Source: Halostreptopolyspora alba
GTDB lineage: Bacteria; Actinomycetota; Actinomycetes; Streptosporangiales; Streptosporangiaceae
NCBI GenBank assembly: GCA_003725585.1
Contig: RJMB01000001.1
Span: 186,001-250,000 of the forward strand
Direction: 5' to 3'
DNA: 64,000 nt
Part shown: one piece after another, positions 1 through 8,672 of the stretch
How the letters are laid out: every line of letters starts with the position of its first letter
Position numbering within the stretch: the first letter of the stretch is position 1
Position numbers and translations under genes: made by a program
The notes under the pieces: model-generated
Seen by the model: the letters and a program-made list of their open reading frames with translations, nothing else
Databases searched by the model: none
What the model was told of the DNA's origin: nothing

Positions 1-57
1 GTTCCCCCACCGAATCCGTGTTCTGGGCGCGGCTGGGGCTCGGGACCCGAGGCCGCA

Positions 58-609
58 TCAGGTTCGCGTTGGCCGCGTGGTCGCGGCCCTTCCCTCAGGA
101 TACGGGAGCGGTGGGGCTTGTTCGGGGCGCTTTGGCGAGGTTTCCGTATCCCGTGAGGAACGTACCGCGGCGGTCCGGTGTCGTGACGACGACGGCCGGG
201 TGAACGTCAGGTGGTCCGTCGCGAACCGGCCGGTGTGGACGATCGGTGGCAGGCAGGCGGCGACCGTGAGTACGAGGAAGGCCGGTGTGGCGTCGGGGGC
301 CAGCGACGCTGGGGCGGTCAGCGCCAGCCAGAGCGCGCCGCCGCCGAGCACGGCGAGGATGGCTCCCGCCAGCGGGGTCAGCGTTCCCAGGGCGAACGCG
401 GTGGCACCGGCCAACTCGACGTGCGGGAGGGCCAGGGACAGCGTGTCGGCGGCGGGAATGCCGAACTCCGAGAGCCGCCCGGCGGCGAGGGCACCATCCT
501 CGATCGTCCGCCACGCGTGGTGGGCGAACAGGCCGCTGACCGCGAGCCGTAGCGCCAGGGTCGCGGTGTCGTACAACGTGGCCCGGGGCATTGATGTGAC
601 CCAATTCAC
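58..609 (-). CDS. DoxX-family small membrane protein
   Basis: A 183-residue integral membrane protein with four predicted membrane segments at about residues 12-30, 58-78, 82-102 and 110-130. This is the DoxX four-helix pattern, and the second segment has the typical acidic/Gly-rich face ([15 protein letters not shown]). DoxX proteins are linked to redox homeostasis or to quinone and thiosulfate oxidation, but the substrate here cannot be read from sequence. The GTG at 609 is chosen because GGAGAGG lies 6-7 nt upstream. An ATG 18 nt further in (591) lacks a clear ribosome-binding site. The last 50 residues are a Ser/Arg/Pro-rich hydrophilic tail not usual for the family. It is transcribed divergently from RNase HII. 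Confidence 0.75.
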   Translation of the reverse strand: MNWVTSMPRATLYDTATLALRLAVSGLFAHHAWRTIEDGALAAGRLSEFGIPAADTLSLALPHVELAGATAFALGTLTPLAGAILAVLGGGALWLALTAPASLAPDATPAFLVLTVAACLPPIVHTGRFATDHLTFTRPSSSRHRTAAVRSSRDTETSPKRPEQAPPLPYPEGRAATTRPTRT

Positions 610-749
610 GGTCGCCCTCTCCGTTGGCGCATATGGTGGTGACAAAAATACTCAGGGTTATAGTCGGGTTCACGTGTCACACGCGGACCGCCAGACACGC
701 CGCATCGGAACACCACCGACGGGATGGCCACTATGGTGGGCGCGTGTCC

Positions 750-1442
750 ATGTCAGCCTCCCCCGGAACCGCTATCGAAGCGCCCACGTATGAGCTGGAG
801 AACGAACTCGCCGCGGCCGGCGCGGGAGTCATCGCCGGTGTGGACGAGGTCGGGCGCGGGGCCTGGGCCGGTCCCGTCGTGGTCTGCGCCGCGGTCACCG
901 ACGGCTCCGACCCTCCCGAGGGGCTCACCGACTCCAAGAGGCTCACCCCGAAGCGACGTGTGGACCTGGAATCCCGGGTGCGCCCGTGGGTGCGCGACCA
1001 CGCCATCGGACGCTCCGAGCCCGAGGAGATCGACACTGTCGGGCTCACCGAGGCGCTCCGCCGCGCCGCGGTGCGGGCACTGGAAGGGCTCCGCCAGCGA
1101 CCCGACGCCGTGATACTCGACGGCAAGCACGACTTCCTCGGTGACCCCTGGACGGTCCGCACCGAGATCCGGGCCGACTCCTCCTGCGTCAGCGTCGCGT
1201 CGGCCTCGATCCTGGCCAAGGTGAACCGGGACACCTACATGGCCGGACTCGACGAGGAGTTCCCCGGATACGGCCTCGCGACCGCGGTGGGATACCCCTC
1301 ACCGGCCCACCGCGCCACCCTCGCTGAGAAGGGGCCCACCCCCCATCACCGGATGAGCTGGTCCTACCTCGACCAGCTTCCCAAGTGGCGGCATCTGCGC
1401 AGGCCGCGCCCAGGAACCGACGGGCAGCTTCCGCTTCTTTGA
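750..1442 (+). CDS. rnhB: Ribonuclease HII
   Basis: A 230-residue RNase HII that cleaves the RNA strand of RNA-DNA hybrids and incises at single misincorporated ribonucleotides. The signature [13 protein letters not shown] is at residues 30-42 and supplies metal-binding Asp32 and Glu33. [12 protein letters not shown] follows near residue 60, and LDGKHDF supplies a further acidic metal ligand. The HHRMSW motif near the C-terminus is also typical. Length fits the actinobacterial family. ATG 750 is preceded by GGTGGG at a suitable distance; an in-frame GTG six bases earlier is possible but too close to that site. It stands alone, divergent from the DoxX gene and followed by a 258-bp gap. Confidence 0.95.
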   Translation: MSASPGTAIEAPTYELENELAAAGAGVIAGVDEVGRGAWAGPVVVCAAVTDGSDPPEGLTDSKRLTPKRRVDLESRVRPWVRDHAIGRSEPEEIDTVGLTEALRRAAVRALEGLRQRPDAVILDGKHDFLGDPWTVRTEIRADSSCVSVASASILAKVNRDTYMAGLDEEFPGYGLATAVGYPSPAHRATLAEKGPTPHHRMSWSYLDQLPKWRHLRRPRPGTDGQLPLL

Positions 1443-1700
1443 GTCCCGGGGCGCTTCACGTGGCGACCCAGCTGGTGTAGAACGTCGGGAAGGCACGACA
1501 CACGGGCCGTCGCACCGCGCCGCTCCCGGACGAGACCGGCGGCGCCCGGGCAGGATGTTGCACGGACACGCCGACACCGCGCTGTTGCCGCGCAGTCGTC
1601 GCACGTGCCGGCGACGGGGCACCGCGTGAGGCCGGCGGCGGTGGTGGGGAGACCGCGACGCTGTCGCCGGACCGGGCACGACGGGAGAAGGGGGCTCTGG

Positions 1701-4130
1701 ATGCCGCGCGCCGACCGTACCCGAACCACGGAGGGGGCCTCGGCGACCTCCGCCCTGGAGCGGGTGCGTGCCGCCTACCACGGTTACCCGGTTCGTACTC
1801 GGCTGCTCGGTGGGCTGGTTATCATCGTCGTCGTCGCCGTGCTCGCCCTCCTGCTCGACCTCGGAGCGTTGCCGGCGGTGTCGGTGACGCTCATGGCGCT
1901 GCTGGTGTTCGCGGCACTGATGCGCTCCACCGAGGCCGTCGCGGCCATCGCGGTGGGGATCGCGTGGGTGGCCGTGGCCGTCCCGTTGTTCCAGATTCCA
2001 CTGGCGGGACATCCAGCGGTGCTGGTGCTGCTCCTGCTGCCCCCCGCCGTCTCGCTGGCGGCCATTCGGATCCGCGAGTTCCCCGTCTGGCACACGACGC
2101 TGTTGGTACTGCTGGTCGCCCTCATCGTCGGACTCGCGGTCGCCCTGGGCGCGATGCTCACCTCCGCCGAACCCTCGGCTCTGGGAATCGTGTGCACCGT
2201 GGCCGCCGCGGGTCTGGCGCTGGTGTGGCGCGCGATCGCCGCGTACCGGTTCCGCCGCGACCTCAAGCCCCGGCCCGAATCCCCGGACACCGGAACCCAG
2301 CGGGGCGCCGAACCCCACGGGGGCGGCGGTCAACCCCGGAAGCGCGCCACGGGCCGCGCGGCCGAGAGCGCTGGCGGGCACAGCGCCGGTACCGAGGGGG
2401 AGGAGCCCATCCCGGTGGACGAGGCCCTCGCGCGGCTCGAGGACATGATCGGCCTCGACCCGGTCAAGCAGCAGGTGCGCGCGATCGCCGCCTCGATCGA
2501 GGCGGCCCGACTGCGGGCCGACGCCGGGTACTCCGTCGACAAACCGCTGCGCCACCTGGTGTTCTCCGGCCCTCCGGGAACCGGGAAGACGAGTGTGGCC
2601 CGCACACTGGCCACGATCCTGCACTCGTTCGGACTGTTGTCCACACCGCGGGTGGTGGAGGCGCAGCGCGCCGACCTGGTGGGGGAGTACCTCGGTGCGA
2701 CGGCCATCAAGACCAACGAGCTGGTCGACCGGGCGCTGGGCGGGGTGCTGTTCGTGGACGAGGCGTACTCCCTGGTGAACGACGGCGACGGGCAGCCCGA
2801 CCGGTTCGGCAACGAGGCGGTGCAGACGCTGCTCAAGCGCGCCGAGGACGACCGCGACCGGGTGGTGATCATCCTGGCCGGCTACGAGGAGCAGATGGAG
2901 AACTTCCTGGCCTCCAACCCGGGCCTGGCATCGCGGTTCGCCACACGGGTGACGTTCCCCAGCTACAGCCCCCACGAGCTGCAGCAGATCGCCGAGTCCC
3001 TGTTCGAGCAGCGCGGTGACCAGCTGGACGAGGAGGCGCGACCGGGTCTGCGTCGCAGGTTCGAGCAGGCGGCGCAACGTGAGGTCGTCGACGAGCTGGG
3101 CAACGGACGGTTCGTCCGCTCCCTGGTGGAGAAAGCGGCCGAGGCGCGCGACGTGCGCGTGGTCACCTCGGAACAGGGCGAGGGCCAGCCCGCTCCGGAG
3201 GAGCTGGTGACCGTGCGTGTTCCCGATATCGCCACCGCCTACGACGAGCTGACCGCGCGGCTGCCCGGCTTCGGGGAGACGCCGGACGTCGCGGAGGCCC
3301 TCGCCGAGCTGGACGCCATGATCGGGCTGGAGCCGGTGAAGCGGCAGGTGCGGTCGATCGTCGCCCAACTGCGGGTCGCCAAGCTGCGGGAGGAGCAGGG
3401 GCTGCGGATCCAGCCCGCCATGCGGCACTTCGTGTTCTCCGGGCCGCCCGGCACCGGCAAGACCTCGGTCGCGCGGGTCCTGGGACGCGTCTTCGCCGCT
3501 TTGGGGCTGTTGAGCCGGGCCGAGGTGCTCGAGGCGCAGCGGGCCGACCTGGTCGGAGAGCACCTTGGGGGTACCGCCGTCAAGACCAACAAGCTGGTCG
3601 ACCGGGCGCTGGGCGGAGTGCTGTTCGTGGACGAGGCCTACGCCCTGGCCAATCCGGGGTACAGCGGAGGGGACGCGTTCGGTGCCGAGGCGATCCAGAC
3701 GCTGCTCAAGCGCGCCGAGGACGAGCGCAACCGGCTGGTGATCGTGCTCGCCGGCTACCCCGCCGAGATGGATCGGCTGTTGGCCAGCAACTCGGGGCTG
3801 GCTTCCCGGTTCAACGTACGTGTTGGCTTCCCCAGCTACACACCCGACGAGCTCGCCGAGATCGCCGACGCCGTCGCGGCCGGGACGGGTGACGCCTTCG
3901 ACCCCTCGGCCCGTGAGGACCTGCGGCAGATCTTCGCCTACGTCTGTGAGGCCGGGTGGATCGACGAGCTGGGCAACGGCCGGTTCGCCCGTTCCCTGTT
4001 CGAGAAGGCGTGCTCGTACCGCGACCTCCGGGTGTCGGAGCAGGTGGGCGATGCCGCGACCGCCACCGAGCTGACCGTGGTCACCAGCGAGGACGTGCGT
4101 CAAGCGTACGGCGAGGTGACGCAGGGCTGA
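1701..4130 (+). CDS. Membrane-anchored tandem AAA+ ATPase (CbxX/CfxQ type)
   Basis: An 809-residue protein with about five hydrophobic segments in residues 34-185, a charged Arg/Gly-rich linker to about 240, and two consecutive AAA+ modules of the CbxX/CfxQ (Rubisco-activase/EccA-like) family. Both modules carry an intact Walker A (FSGPPGTGKTSVAR, near residues 288 and 577) and Walker B (GGVLFVDEAY, near 350 and 640). Both also keep the ELGNGRFVRSL-type C-terminal motif, so both should hydrolyse ATP. EccA of type VII secretion shares this domain, but no ESX genes are nearby and EccA is not membrane-anchored this way. Residues 230-520 and 525-800 look like an internal duplication. The start is set by GGGAGAAGGGGG at 1682-1693, just upstream of ATG 1701. 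Remodelling of membrane-associated complexes is inferred; the substrate is unknown. Confidence 0.85.
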   Translation: MPRADRTRTTEGASATSALERVRAAYHGYPVRTRLLGGLVIIVVVAVLALLLDLGALPAVSVTLMALLVFAALMRSTEAVAAIAVGIAWVAVAVPLFQIPLAGHPAVLVLLLLPPAVSLAAIRIREFPVWHTTLLVLLVALIVGLAVALGAMLTSAEPSALGIVCTVAAAGLALVWRAIAAYRFRRDLKPRPESPDTGTQRGAEPHGGGGQPRKRATGRAAESAGGHSAGTEGEEPIPVDEALARLEDMIGLDPVKQQVRAIAASIEAARLRADAGYSVDKPLRHLVFSGPPGTGKTSVARTLATILHSFGLLSTPRVVEAQRADLVGEYLGATAIKTNELVDRALGGVLFVDEAYSLVNDGDGQPDRFGNEAVQTLLKRAEDDRDRVVIILAGYEEQMENFLASNPGLASRFATRVTFPSYSPHELQQIAESLFEQRGDQLDEEARPGLRRRFEQAAQREVVDELGNGRFVRSLVEKAAEARDVRVVTSEQGEGQPAPEELVTVRVPDIATAYDELTARLPGFGETPDVAEALAELDAMIGLEPVKRQVRSIVAQLRVAKLREEQGLRIQPAMRHFVFSGPPGTGKTSVARVLGRVFAALGLLSRAEVLEAQRADLVGEHLGGTAVKTNKLVDRALGGVLFVDEAYALANPGYSGGDAFGAEAIQTLLKRAEDERNRLVIVLAGYPAEMDRLLASNSGLASRFNVRVGFPSYTPDELAEIADAVAAGTGDAFDPSAREDLRQIFAYVCEAGWIDELGNGRFARSLFEKACSYRDLRVSEQVGDAATATELTVVTSEDVRQAYGEVTQG

Positions 4131-4142
4131 CCCGCCCGCGGC

Positions 4143-4158
4143 CCGGGGCCGGCCCCGG
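4143..4158 (+). terminator. GC palindrome after the AAA+ gene
   Basis: A perfect 16-bp palindrome (CCGGGGCCGGCCCCGG) lies 13 bp after the AAA+ stop. It could fold into a 6-bp stem with a 4-nt loop and act as a U-tract-less actinobacterial terminator. It has no T-run, so the role is inferred. Confidence 0.35.
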
Positions 4159-4211
4159 CGCCGCCGAACAGGTCTCGCTGGGAGGGGCGTCCGCGGGGCG
4201 GTCCCGCCTGC

Positions 4212-4217
4212 TAGTGT
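4212..4217 (+). promoter_or_regulatory. Candidate -10 for leaderless nucleotidyltransferase mRNA
   Basis: TAGTGT ends 6 nt before the ATG at 4224, and there is no Shine-Dalgarno sequence in between. This spacing places the transcription start at or next to the initiation codon, the usual arrangement for leaderless actinobacterial genes. No convincing -35 element is seen. Confidence 0.5.
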
Positions 4218-4223
4218 CCGGCT

Positions 4224-4952
4224 ATGAGTGGATCCGCCGCCCCCGCGCGCGAGGCGGTCATCCTGGCCGGTGGCCAGGCGACCCGCCTGCGCCCCTACAC
4301 CGACACCCGCCCCAAGGCCATGGTCGAGGTGGCCGGCCACCCGATCATCGACTACCAGCTCGAGTGGCTCGCCGGGCACGGGGTGGAGCACGTGGTGGTC
4401 TCGTGCGGGTACAAGGCCGATGTGCTGCGCGAGCACCTGAGTGGGCGAACGACCACCCCCGAGATCAGCCTGCTGGTGGAGGACGAGCCCCTGGGACGGG
4501 GCGGGGCGCTGCGTTTCGCGGCCTCGGGGCTCGGGGACGGCGACGACCCCTATCTCGCGCTCAACGGTGACGTCCTCACCTGGTTCTCGCTGGACGACTT
4601 CGCCTCGTTCCACCGCGACAAAGGAGGGCTGGTCACGCTCGCGCTGGCCCAGTACCGCACCAGCTGGGGCATCGTGGACGTCACCGACGACGGGACGATC
4701 GAGGGGTTCACCCAGAGCCCGCTGCTGCCGTTCTGGATCAACGCGGGCGTGTACCTCTTCGAACGCGCGGCCATCCCCATGCTTCCCGAGAAGGGGGACC
4801 ACGAGTCCAGCACCTTCCCCGAGCTGGCGGACGAGGGGCGGCTCTTCGGCTACCGGATCGGTGGCTTCTGGCGCGGCATCGACACCGCCAAGGACGTCAA
4901 GGAGGCCGGTGAGCAGCTCCCGGCCCTGCGTGGCGGTACGTTCACACCCTAG
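4224..4952 (+). CDS. Sugar-1-phosphate nucleotidyltransferase
   Basis: A 242-residue NTP-transferase-fold protein. Residues 11-34 carry the nucleotide-binding signature of sugar nucleotidyltransferases: LAGGQATRLRPYTDTRPKAM, with the catalytic Arg and the PKAM lysine. A second acidic metal site appears as LALNGDV near residue 112. It should couple a hexose-1-phosphate to a nucleoside triphosphate, giving an NDP-sugar for cell-wall or polysaccharide synthesis. At about 240 residues it is the short form without the left-handed beta-helix domain, so mannose-1-P guanylyltransferase-like or N-acetylmuramate-1-P uridylyltransferase-like activities are both possible. No glycosyl-pathway neighbours narrow this down. 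Confidence 0.85.
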   Translation: MSGSAAPAREAVILAGGQATRLRPYTDTRPKAMVEVAGHPIIDYQLEWLAGHGVEHVVVSCGYKADVLREHLSGRTTTPEISLLVEDEPLGRGGALRFAASGLGDGDDPYLALNGDVLTWFSLDDFASFHRDKGGLVTLALAQYRTSWGIVDVTDDGTIEGFTQSPLLPFWINAGVYLFERAAIPMLPEKGDHESSTFPELADEGRLFGYRIGGFWRGIDTAKDVKEAGEQLPALRGGTFTP

Positions 4953-4977
4953 CTGCGTTCCGGTAACGGCCGGTCGG

Positions 4978-4983
4978 TAGGCT
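4978..4983 (+). promoter_or_regulatory. Candidate -10 for leaderless phosphatase mRNA
   Basis: TAGGCT ends 7 nt before the GTG at 4991, with no ribosome-binding site between. It lies only 26 bp past the nucleotidyltransferase stop, so the phosphatase could be transcribed separately despite its close position. Confidence 0.45.
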
Positions 4984-4990
4984 CGACCCC

Positions 4991-5815
4991 GTGACGAACG
5001 ACGCCCAACTGCTGTCCAGCGCCCCCAACTTTCGGGATCTCGGAGGCTACGCCACGAGTGACGGTGCCCGGGTTCGGCCCGGTGCGCTCTACCGCGCCGA
5101 CTCGCTGGCCTGGCTCGACGACGATGACCTCGCCATGTTGGAACGGATCGGGCTGCGGCAGGTGATGGACCTGCGCGCCGACGTGGAACGCGCGAAGCAC
5201 GCCGACCGGGTCCCCGATGGTGTCGAGTACACGGTCCTCGACGTCAACCCCAAGCCACCGGGAGGAACGAAGGGCACCGGTAAGGACTCCGAGCGGCACT
5301 TCGCCGGCGACCTGGCGTCGGTGCTGGCCGAACCCGAGCTGGCCCGGGAGGTCCTCTCCAACGGTGGGGGCGAGCGGTTCATGCACAATGTGAACCGGGT
5401 GCTCGTCACGGGCGAGGCCGCCCGAGCCGGGTTCGCGGAGCTGCTGAGGCGGGTGGCCACCGGGCCGCTGGCCGGTGTGTTCCACTGCAGCGCCGGAAAG
5501 GACCGGACCGGGTGGGCCGCGGCGCTGGTCCTGGGGCTCCTGGGCGTGCCAAGGGAGACGATCGTCGCCGACTACCTGGCGAGTAACGCCCGACTGGACA
5601 ACGTCCGGCGGTGGATCTACCAGTTGAGCGATGACAACGGGGTCGACCGGGCGCTGGTCGAGCCGATCATGGTGGTCCGCCGGGAGTACCTGCAGACGGC
5701 GTTCGACGAGGTGGAGCGGGTACACGGGACGCTCGAGGGCTACGTCCGCGACGGTCTGAAGCTCGAGCCCGAGGTCATCGACACGCTCCGTGGACGTCTG
5801 CTGGAGTGGCCGTAA
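4991..5815 (+). CDS. Tyrosine-protein phosphatase, DSP-like (Y_phosphatase3)
   Basis: A 274-residue protein of the bacterial dual-specificity-like tyrosine phosphatase family, related to mycobacterial PtpB. It begins with NFRDLGGY (residues 13-20), the family's N-terminal motif. The P-loop HCSAGKDRTG is near residues 164-173, with the nucleophilic Cys, the Lys/Asp insertion that marks the PtpB class, and the phosphate-binding Arg. It should remove phosphate from phosphotyrosine and possibly phosphoserine/threonine or phosphoinositides. The GTG start is supported by the TAGGCT hexamer 7 nt upstream. No kinase gene adjoins it. It converges with the 555-residue unknown across only 12 bp. Confidence 0.9.
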   Translation: MTNDAQLLSSAPNFRDLGGYATSDGARVRPGALYRADSLAWLDDDDLAMLERIGLRQVMDLRADVERAKHADRVPDGVEYTVLDVNPKPPGGTKGTGKDSERHFAGDLASVLAEPELAREVLSNGGGERFMHNVNRVLVTGEAARAGFAELLRRVATGPLAGVFHCSAGKDRTGWAAALVLGLLGVPRETIVADYLASNARLDNVRRWIYQLSDDNGVDRALVEPIMVVRREYLQTAFDEVERVHGTLEGYVRDGLKLEPEVIDTLRGRLLEWP

Positions 5816-5827
5816 CAACCGGGTGGG

Positions 5828-7495
5828 TCAGAGTTCGCCGAGCCGCTCCACCAGGTCGTCCTCGTCCTCAGCGGCGTCGAGCACCGTGATCAGGGTGCGC
5901 AGGACCCGTTGGCGGCCGTGTCCGCGGTCGAGGAGCCGCTGGGCGGCCTCCCAGAGCGCGGACGGTTCGCCGTTCCACAGCCGTTCGGCCAACCGTTCGT
6001 GCGCGGCCAGCTCCTCCTCGGATACCGAACCGGCGCGCCGGTCGTCGGTACCGGCGTTGCCGACGGCTCCGCCGTTGTCCGCCGAGTGCCTGCCGCGCGA
6101 CTCCCCGATGGCGTCGTACTCGCCGAAGTGGTCCAGGCGCAGCAGCGCGCGCCGCCCGGCCCGGGTGGCGGGGTCGAACTCGCTCGCTGACTCGACCACC
6201 AGGTCGCTGGCCAACAGCGGAAACGCGAACATCCGGCGGGCGAGGGCCGAGAGGTCGTCATCGGGCAGTAACCGGCGGATCGCCTCGCGGCGCAGCCCGA
6301 ACGAGGTGGCCGGGTCGAGGTAGGTGCGGGTGAACTCCGCGGTGGATTCCCACAGCGCGTCCAGCGTGGCCAGGACAGCGGACTCCGGCAGGCCGTAGCG
6401 TGGCCCCGCCCATCGGATCCAGGCCGCGAGCACGTGCGGCATGGCCTGCTGCTCCTCGGGCAGGAGCACAACGTGACGCGGCAACCAGGTGAGTAGGAAC
6501 GCCTCGACCTTGCGTGGGCTCACCCGCAGCGGGCGGCCCGCGTCGATGTCACAGCCGTAGGCGATGATGTGGTCCACGCAGCGGCTCGCGGCATAGGAGT
6601 CGGACAGCTCGGCCGAGGTCTCCGAGGCGAGGAACCGGGCGGCGAGGGTGGCGCGGTCGTCGCGGCGCCACACGGGCTCGGCTGTGGGGTTCTCCTCGCG
6701 AGGCAGGGCCCGTACCCGCGCGAGGGCCAGCGCGTGGTGCTTCGCCAGCGTTCCCGCGGCGAACTCTCCGTTGCCCGCCTCGCTGATACGCACGGGGCGG
6801 TTGCCGGCGTGGCTGCTCAGCACCTGGTGGGTGCGCGCGAAGCTCGCCTCCAGCAGCGTGCGGGCGCGCTCGGGGGTGAGCTCGGAGAAGGTGGCCATGA
6901 GGGTGTCCGCGGCCTCGCGCCGGCAGTGCTCCAGGAGACGGTCGACCTTGGTGGTGACCCACGCGTCGCGCAGTACCCCGCCGATGTTGTGGTCGATGAC
7001 GGCGATCAGCGCGTGCCCCGCCTCGCCGCTCTCGGTCCCCGGGGCGTTGTCGTAGCGGAAGGTGCAGATGATGTCGTCGATGTCGCCGAACCGGCTTCCC
7101 GACACGTAGGCCGCTACGGGGCGCGCCGTTCCCACCGATTCCGCCCACATGGGAGGCGTGACGCCCTGCTCGGGCAGCCTTCGGGCGCCCTCAGCGGCCA
7201 GGAGGCGCTGCCGCTGGGAGGTGCCCAGTTCACTCACGGCGCTGAGCATGGCGAGGCCGGCGGGGGTACCGGCCTCGACGGCGTGGGTGACCAGGCCCTC
7301 ACCGAGCAGCCGGTCGACGTCGACGCCGGGGACCCGCTGCCCCCACCAGGAGCCGAGCATCTCGCTGACACCCAGTTCGACGTCGAGTGGCTGCCGCATC
7401 GCGAGGAGCGCCCGGGCCGCCCGCAGCATCTCGTCGAAAACGGCGTCTGGCACCGGCTCGGGGGCGGGATTTCGTGAGAGGGGTGGTAGGGACAC
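5828..7495 (-). CDS. Conserved protein of unknown function, 555 residues
   Basis: I do not recognise a functional domain. The protein is soluble, with no signal peptide and no membrane segments. It is rich in Arg, Ala, Leu and Glu, and mostly alpha-helical in appearance. Its Trp-containing motifs include LGSWWGQRVPGVDVDR near residue 48. A central segment, FGDIDDIICTFRYDN then HALIAVIDHNIGGVLRDAW (about 158-200), is the most motif-like part and has several acidic/His pairs. The C-terminus is acidic (AAEDEDDLVERL). Start GTG 7495 is preceded by TAGGCT at 7502-7507, 6 nt away, and has no Shine-Dalgarno sequence, consistent with leaderless expression. It is the sole gene on this strand between the phosphatase and the three-helix-bundle gene. 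Confidence 0.7.
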   Translation of the reverse strand: MSLPPLSRNPAPEPVPDAVFDEMLRAARALLAMRQPLDVELGVSEMLGSWWGQRVPGVDVDRLLGEGLVTHAVEAGTPAGLAMLSAVSELGTSQRQRLLAAEGARRLPEQGVTPPMWAESVGTARPVAAYVSGSRFGDIDDIICTFRYDNAPGTESGEAGHALIAVIDHNIGGVLRDAWVTTKVDRLLEHCRREAADTLMATFSELTPERARTLLEASFARTHQVLSSHAGNRPVRISEAGNGEFAAGTLAKHHALALARVRALPREENPTAEPVWRRDDRATLAARFLASETSAELSDSYAASRCVDHIIAYGCDIDAGRPLRVSPRKVEAFLLTWLPRHVVLLPEEQQAMPHVLAAWIRWAGPRYGLPESAVLATLDALWESTAEFTRTYLDPATSFGLRREAIRRLLPDDDLSALARRMFAFPLLASDLVVESASEFDPATRAGRRALLRLDHFGEYDAIGESRGRHSADNGGAVGNAGTDDRRAGSVSEEELAAHERLAERLWNGEPSALWEAAQRLLDRGHGRQRVLRTLITVLDAAEDEDDLVERLGEL

Positions 7496-7501
7496 CCATC
7501 G

Positions 7502-7507
7502 AGCCTA
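7502..7507 (-). promoter_or_regulatory. Candidate -10 for the 555-residue unknown
   Basis: On the minus strand TAGGCT is followed by 6 nt and then the GTG start codon. No ribosome-binding site is present, so a leaderless mRNA is likely. Confidence 0.45.
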
Positions 7508-7582
7508 AGGCACGTGTCCCGTGTGAGCAGTCCGCGAGGCAGGGGTGTGGACGTCTCGGGAAGGGCTCCCGGGACCGGGGTG

Positions 7583-7840
7583 CTAGCCGAGCCGATCGTG
7601 TTCGCCCAGGCGTGGCGGGATCACCTTCGCGGAAGGGGGCTCGGCCTTGATCATGGCCTGGAGGCGCTCGCGGGCGATGCGTTCCACGAGAGCGATCGTC
7701 ACCTCGAAGCCGAGATGCTCGGCGCATCTCCACGCGTCGGTGACACAGCGTTCGACACGCGGGTGTGGCAGGGTGCCGAACTCGCCGTGGAGCCGTGCGG
7801 TGACCCGCTTGAGGTCATGGGCCGGATAGATGTGGAGCAT
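7583..7840 (-). CDS. Three-helix-bundle dimerization domain protein
   Basis: An 85-residue protein with the pattern of the actinobacterial three-helix-bundle dimerization domain family. An amphipathic first helix (RVTARLHGEF) is followed by a VERCVTDAWR helix, and then a VTIALVERIARERLQAMI helix ending in the typical ARERL. Family members are small, widely duplicated in actinobacteria and of unknown role. Here the family's common FV-PVLVER segment reads VTIALVER. ATG 7840 is preceded by GCGAGG with short spacing. It faces away from the large leader region of the PP2C phosphatase. Confidence 0.6.
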   Translation of the reverse strand: MLHIYPAHDLKRVTARLHGEFGTLPHPRVERCVTDAWRCAEHLGFEVTIALVERIARERLQAMIKAEPPSAKVIPPRLGEHDRLG

Positions 7841-8672
7841 CCTCGCTCACGCCCCTTGTGGTGGATGCGGTCCGGATGGCGACCACCATCCATTTCACTG
7901 GGTCACACGGGGGTGTCAAGATCCGCCGCGACGGTTCTTGCGCAGGCTTTGCGTGCCGGTTGACCCGGAGCGGGGTCATCCGGCACGCAGGAGTGGCCCG
8001 CCTGGGCGTGCCCATCCCGGTTCGGGCGTAACGGAACCGGTCGTCGCGGCGACGTTGGTGGTGGGTGTGGTCGTCGCCGCGTGGCGCACACCCCACTTGT
8101 ATAAAGAATTGATAAAAACAGTGTGCCCGGCCATCGGTGTAGGGCAGCCCCAGGGCGTGGCTGGCCGGCTGCGGGATACCGTACCGGCGCGACCGCCGCC
8201 ATCCCAGGTCACGACCGGACAGTCGGGCGTGTCACCGTATGGGGCGCTGGTCGCCTGTTCGGGACTCTCGTGGAATTTCACGCGTTTTACCCGGTCATCG
8301 TGCGTCGAGCCGAAACCGGGTGGTCGGTGGCCGCCCTGGGTGACCTGCGGGTCGATCACACGGCGTACTATTTACGTTCCGCTGTGTCTGTTTACGTTCC
8401 GCCGCGGCTCGGTCGATGTGAACGCCCGATCGTGGCCTATGCTGATGCGACGGCGTCGGCTCACGAAGTCGGCGTCGAGGGAGTGGTGGCTTGATCACAT
8501 CTCAAGGGAGTGCCTTGAGCAGTGGAAGATGAGTCTGCGGTCGTGGCGGGAACCTCCGGGGCGGAGGCCGCTCGCCCCGGTGCAGCCCCTACCCGGACCA
8601 AGCCCGCCAAGCCCTGGCGCTCGCGTGAATGAGCCCCCTCGAACGGGGGAGAGGACCCCGGAGGTGTCATCG
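7841..8672. other. Long intergenic region upstream of the PP2C phosphatase
   Basis: About 830 bp with no gene I can support. It is less G+C-rich than its surroundings, with an A/T patch at about 8096-8125 containing TATAAAGAATTGATAAAAAC. An open frame at 8123-8494 exists but has third-position G/C well below that of neighbouring genes and no homology I recognise. The region holds a pair of 12-bp direct repeats at 8371-8402. It is a candidate for divergent promoters, for a regulatory RNA, or for a decayed gene. Confidence 0.5.
8371..8402 (+). repeat. Two 12-bp direct repeats with 20-bp period
   Basis: TTTACGTTCCGC occurs at 8371-8382 and again at 8391-8402, start-to-start distance exactly 20 bp. 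The repeats are each preceded by CT plus a purine. They lie about 270 bp upstream of the phosphatase start. Spacing of two helical turns suits a DNA-binding protein on one face of the helix; the function is inferred. Confidence 0.6.

Noticed and set aside
1299..4802. Very long minus-strand open frame (1167 codons) opposite the AAA+ gene
   Set aside because: It is the antisense shadow of a gene with intact AAA+ motifs; its translation is Gly/Arg/Gln/His-rich with no family motifs.
8371..8402. CRISPR array
   Set aside because: Only two 12-bp repeats with 8-bp spacers; no CRISPR repeat length, no array and no cas genes anywhere in the window.
8123..8494. 123-codon plus-strand open frame in the phosphatase leader
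   Set aside because: Third codon positions are markedly less G/C-rich than in real genes here, there is no ribosome-binding site and no recognisable family.
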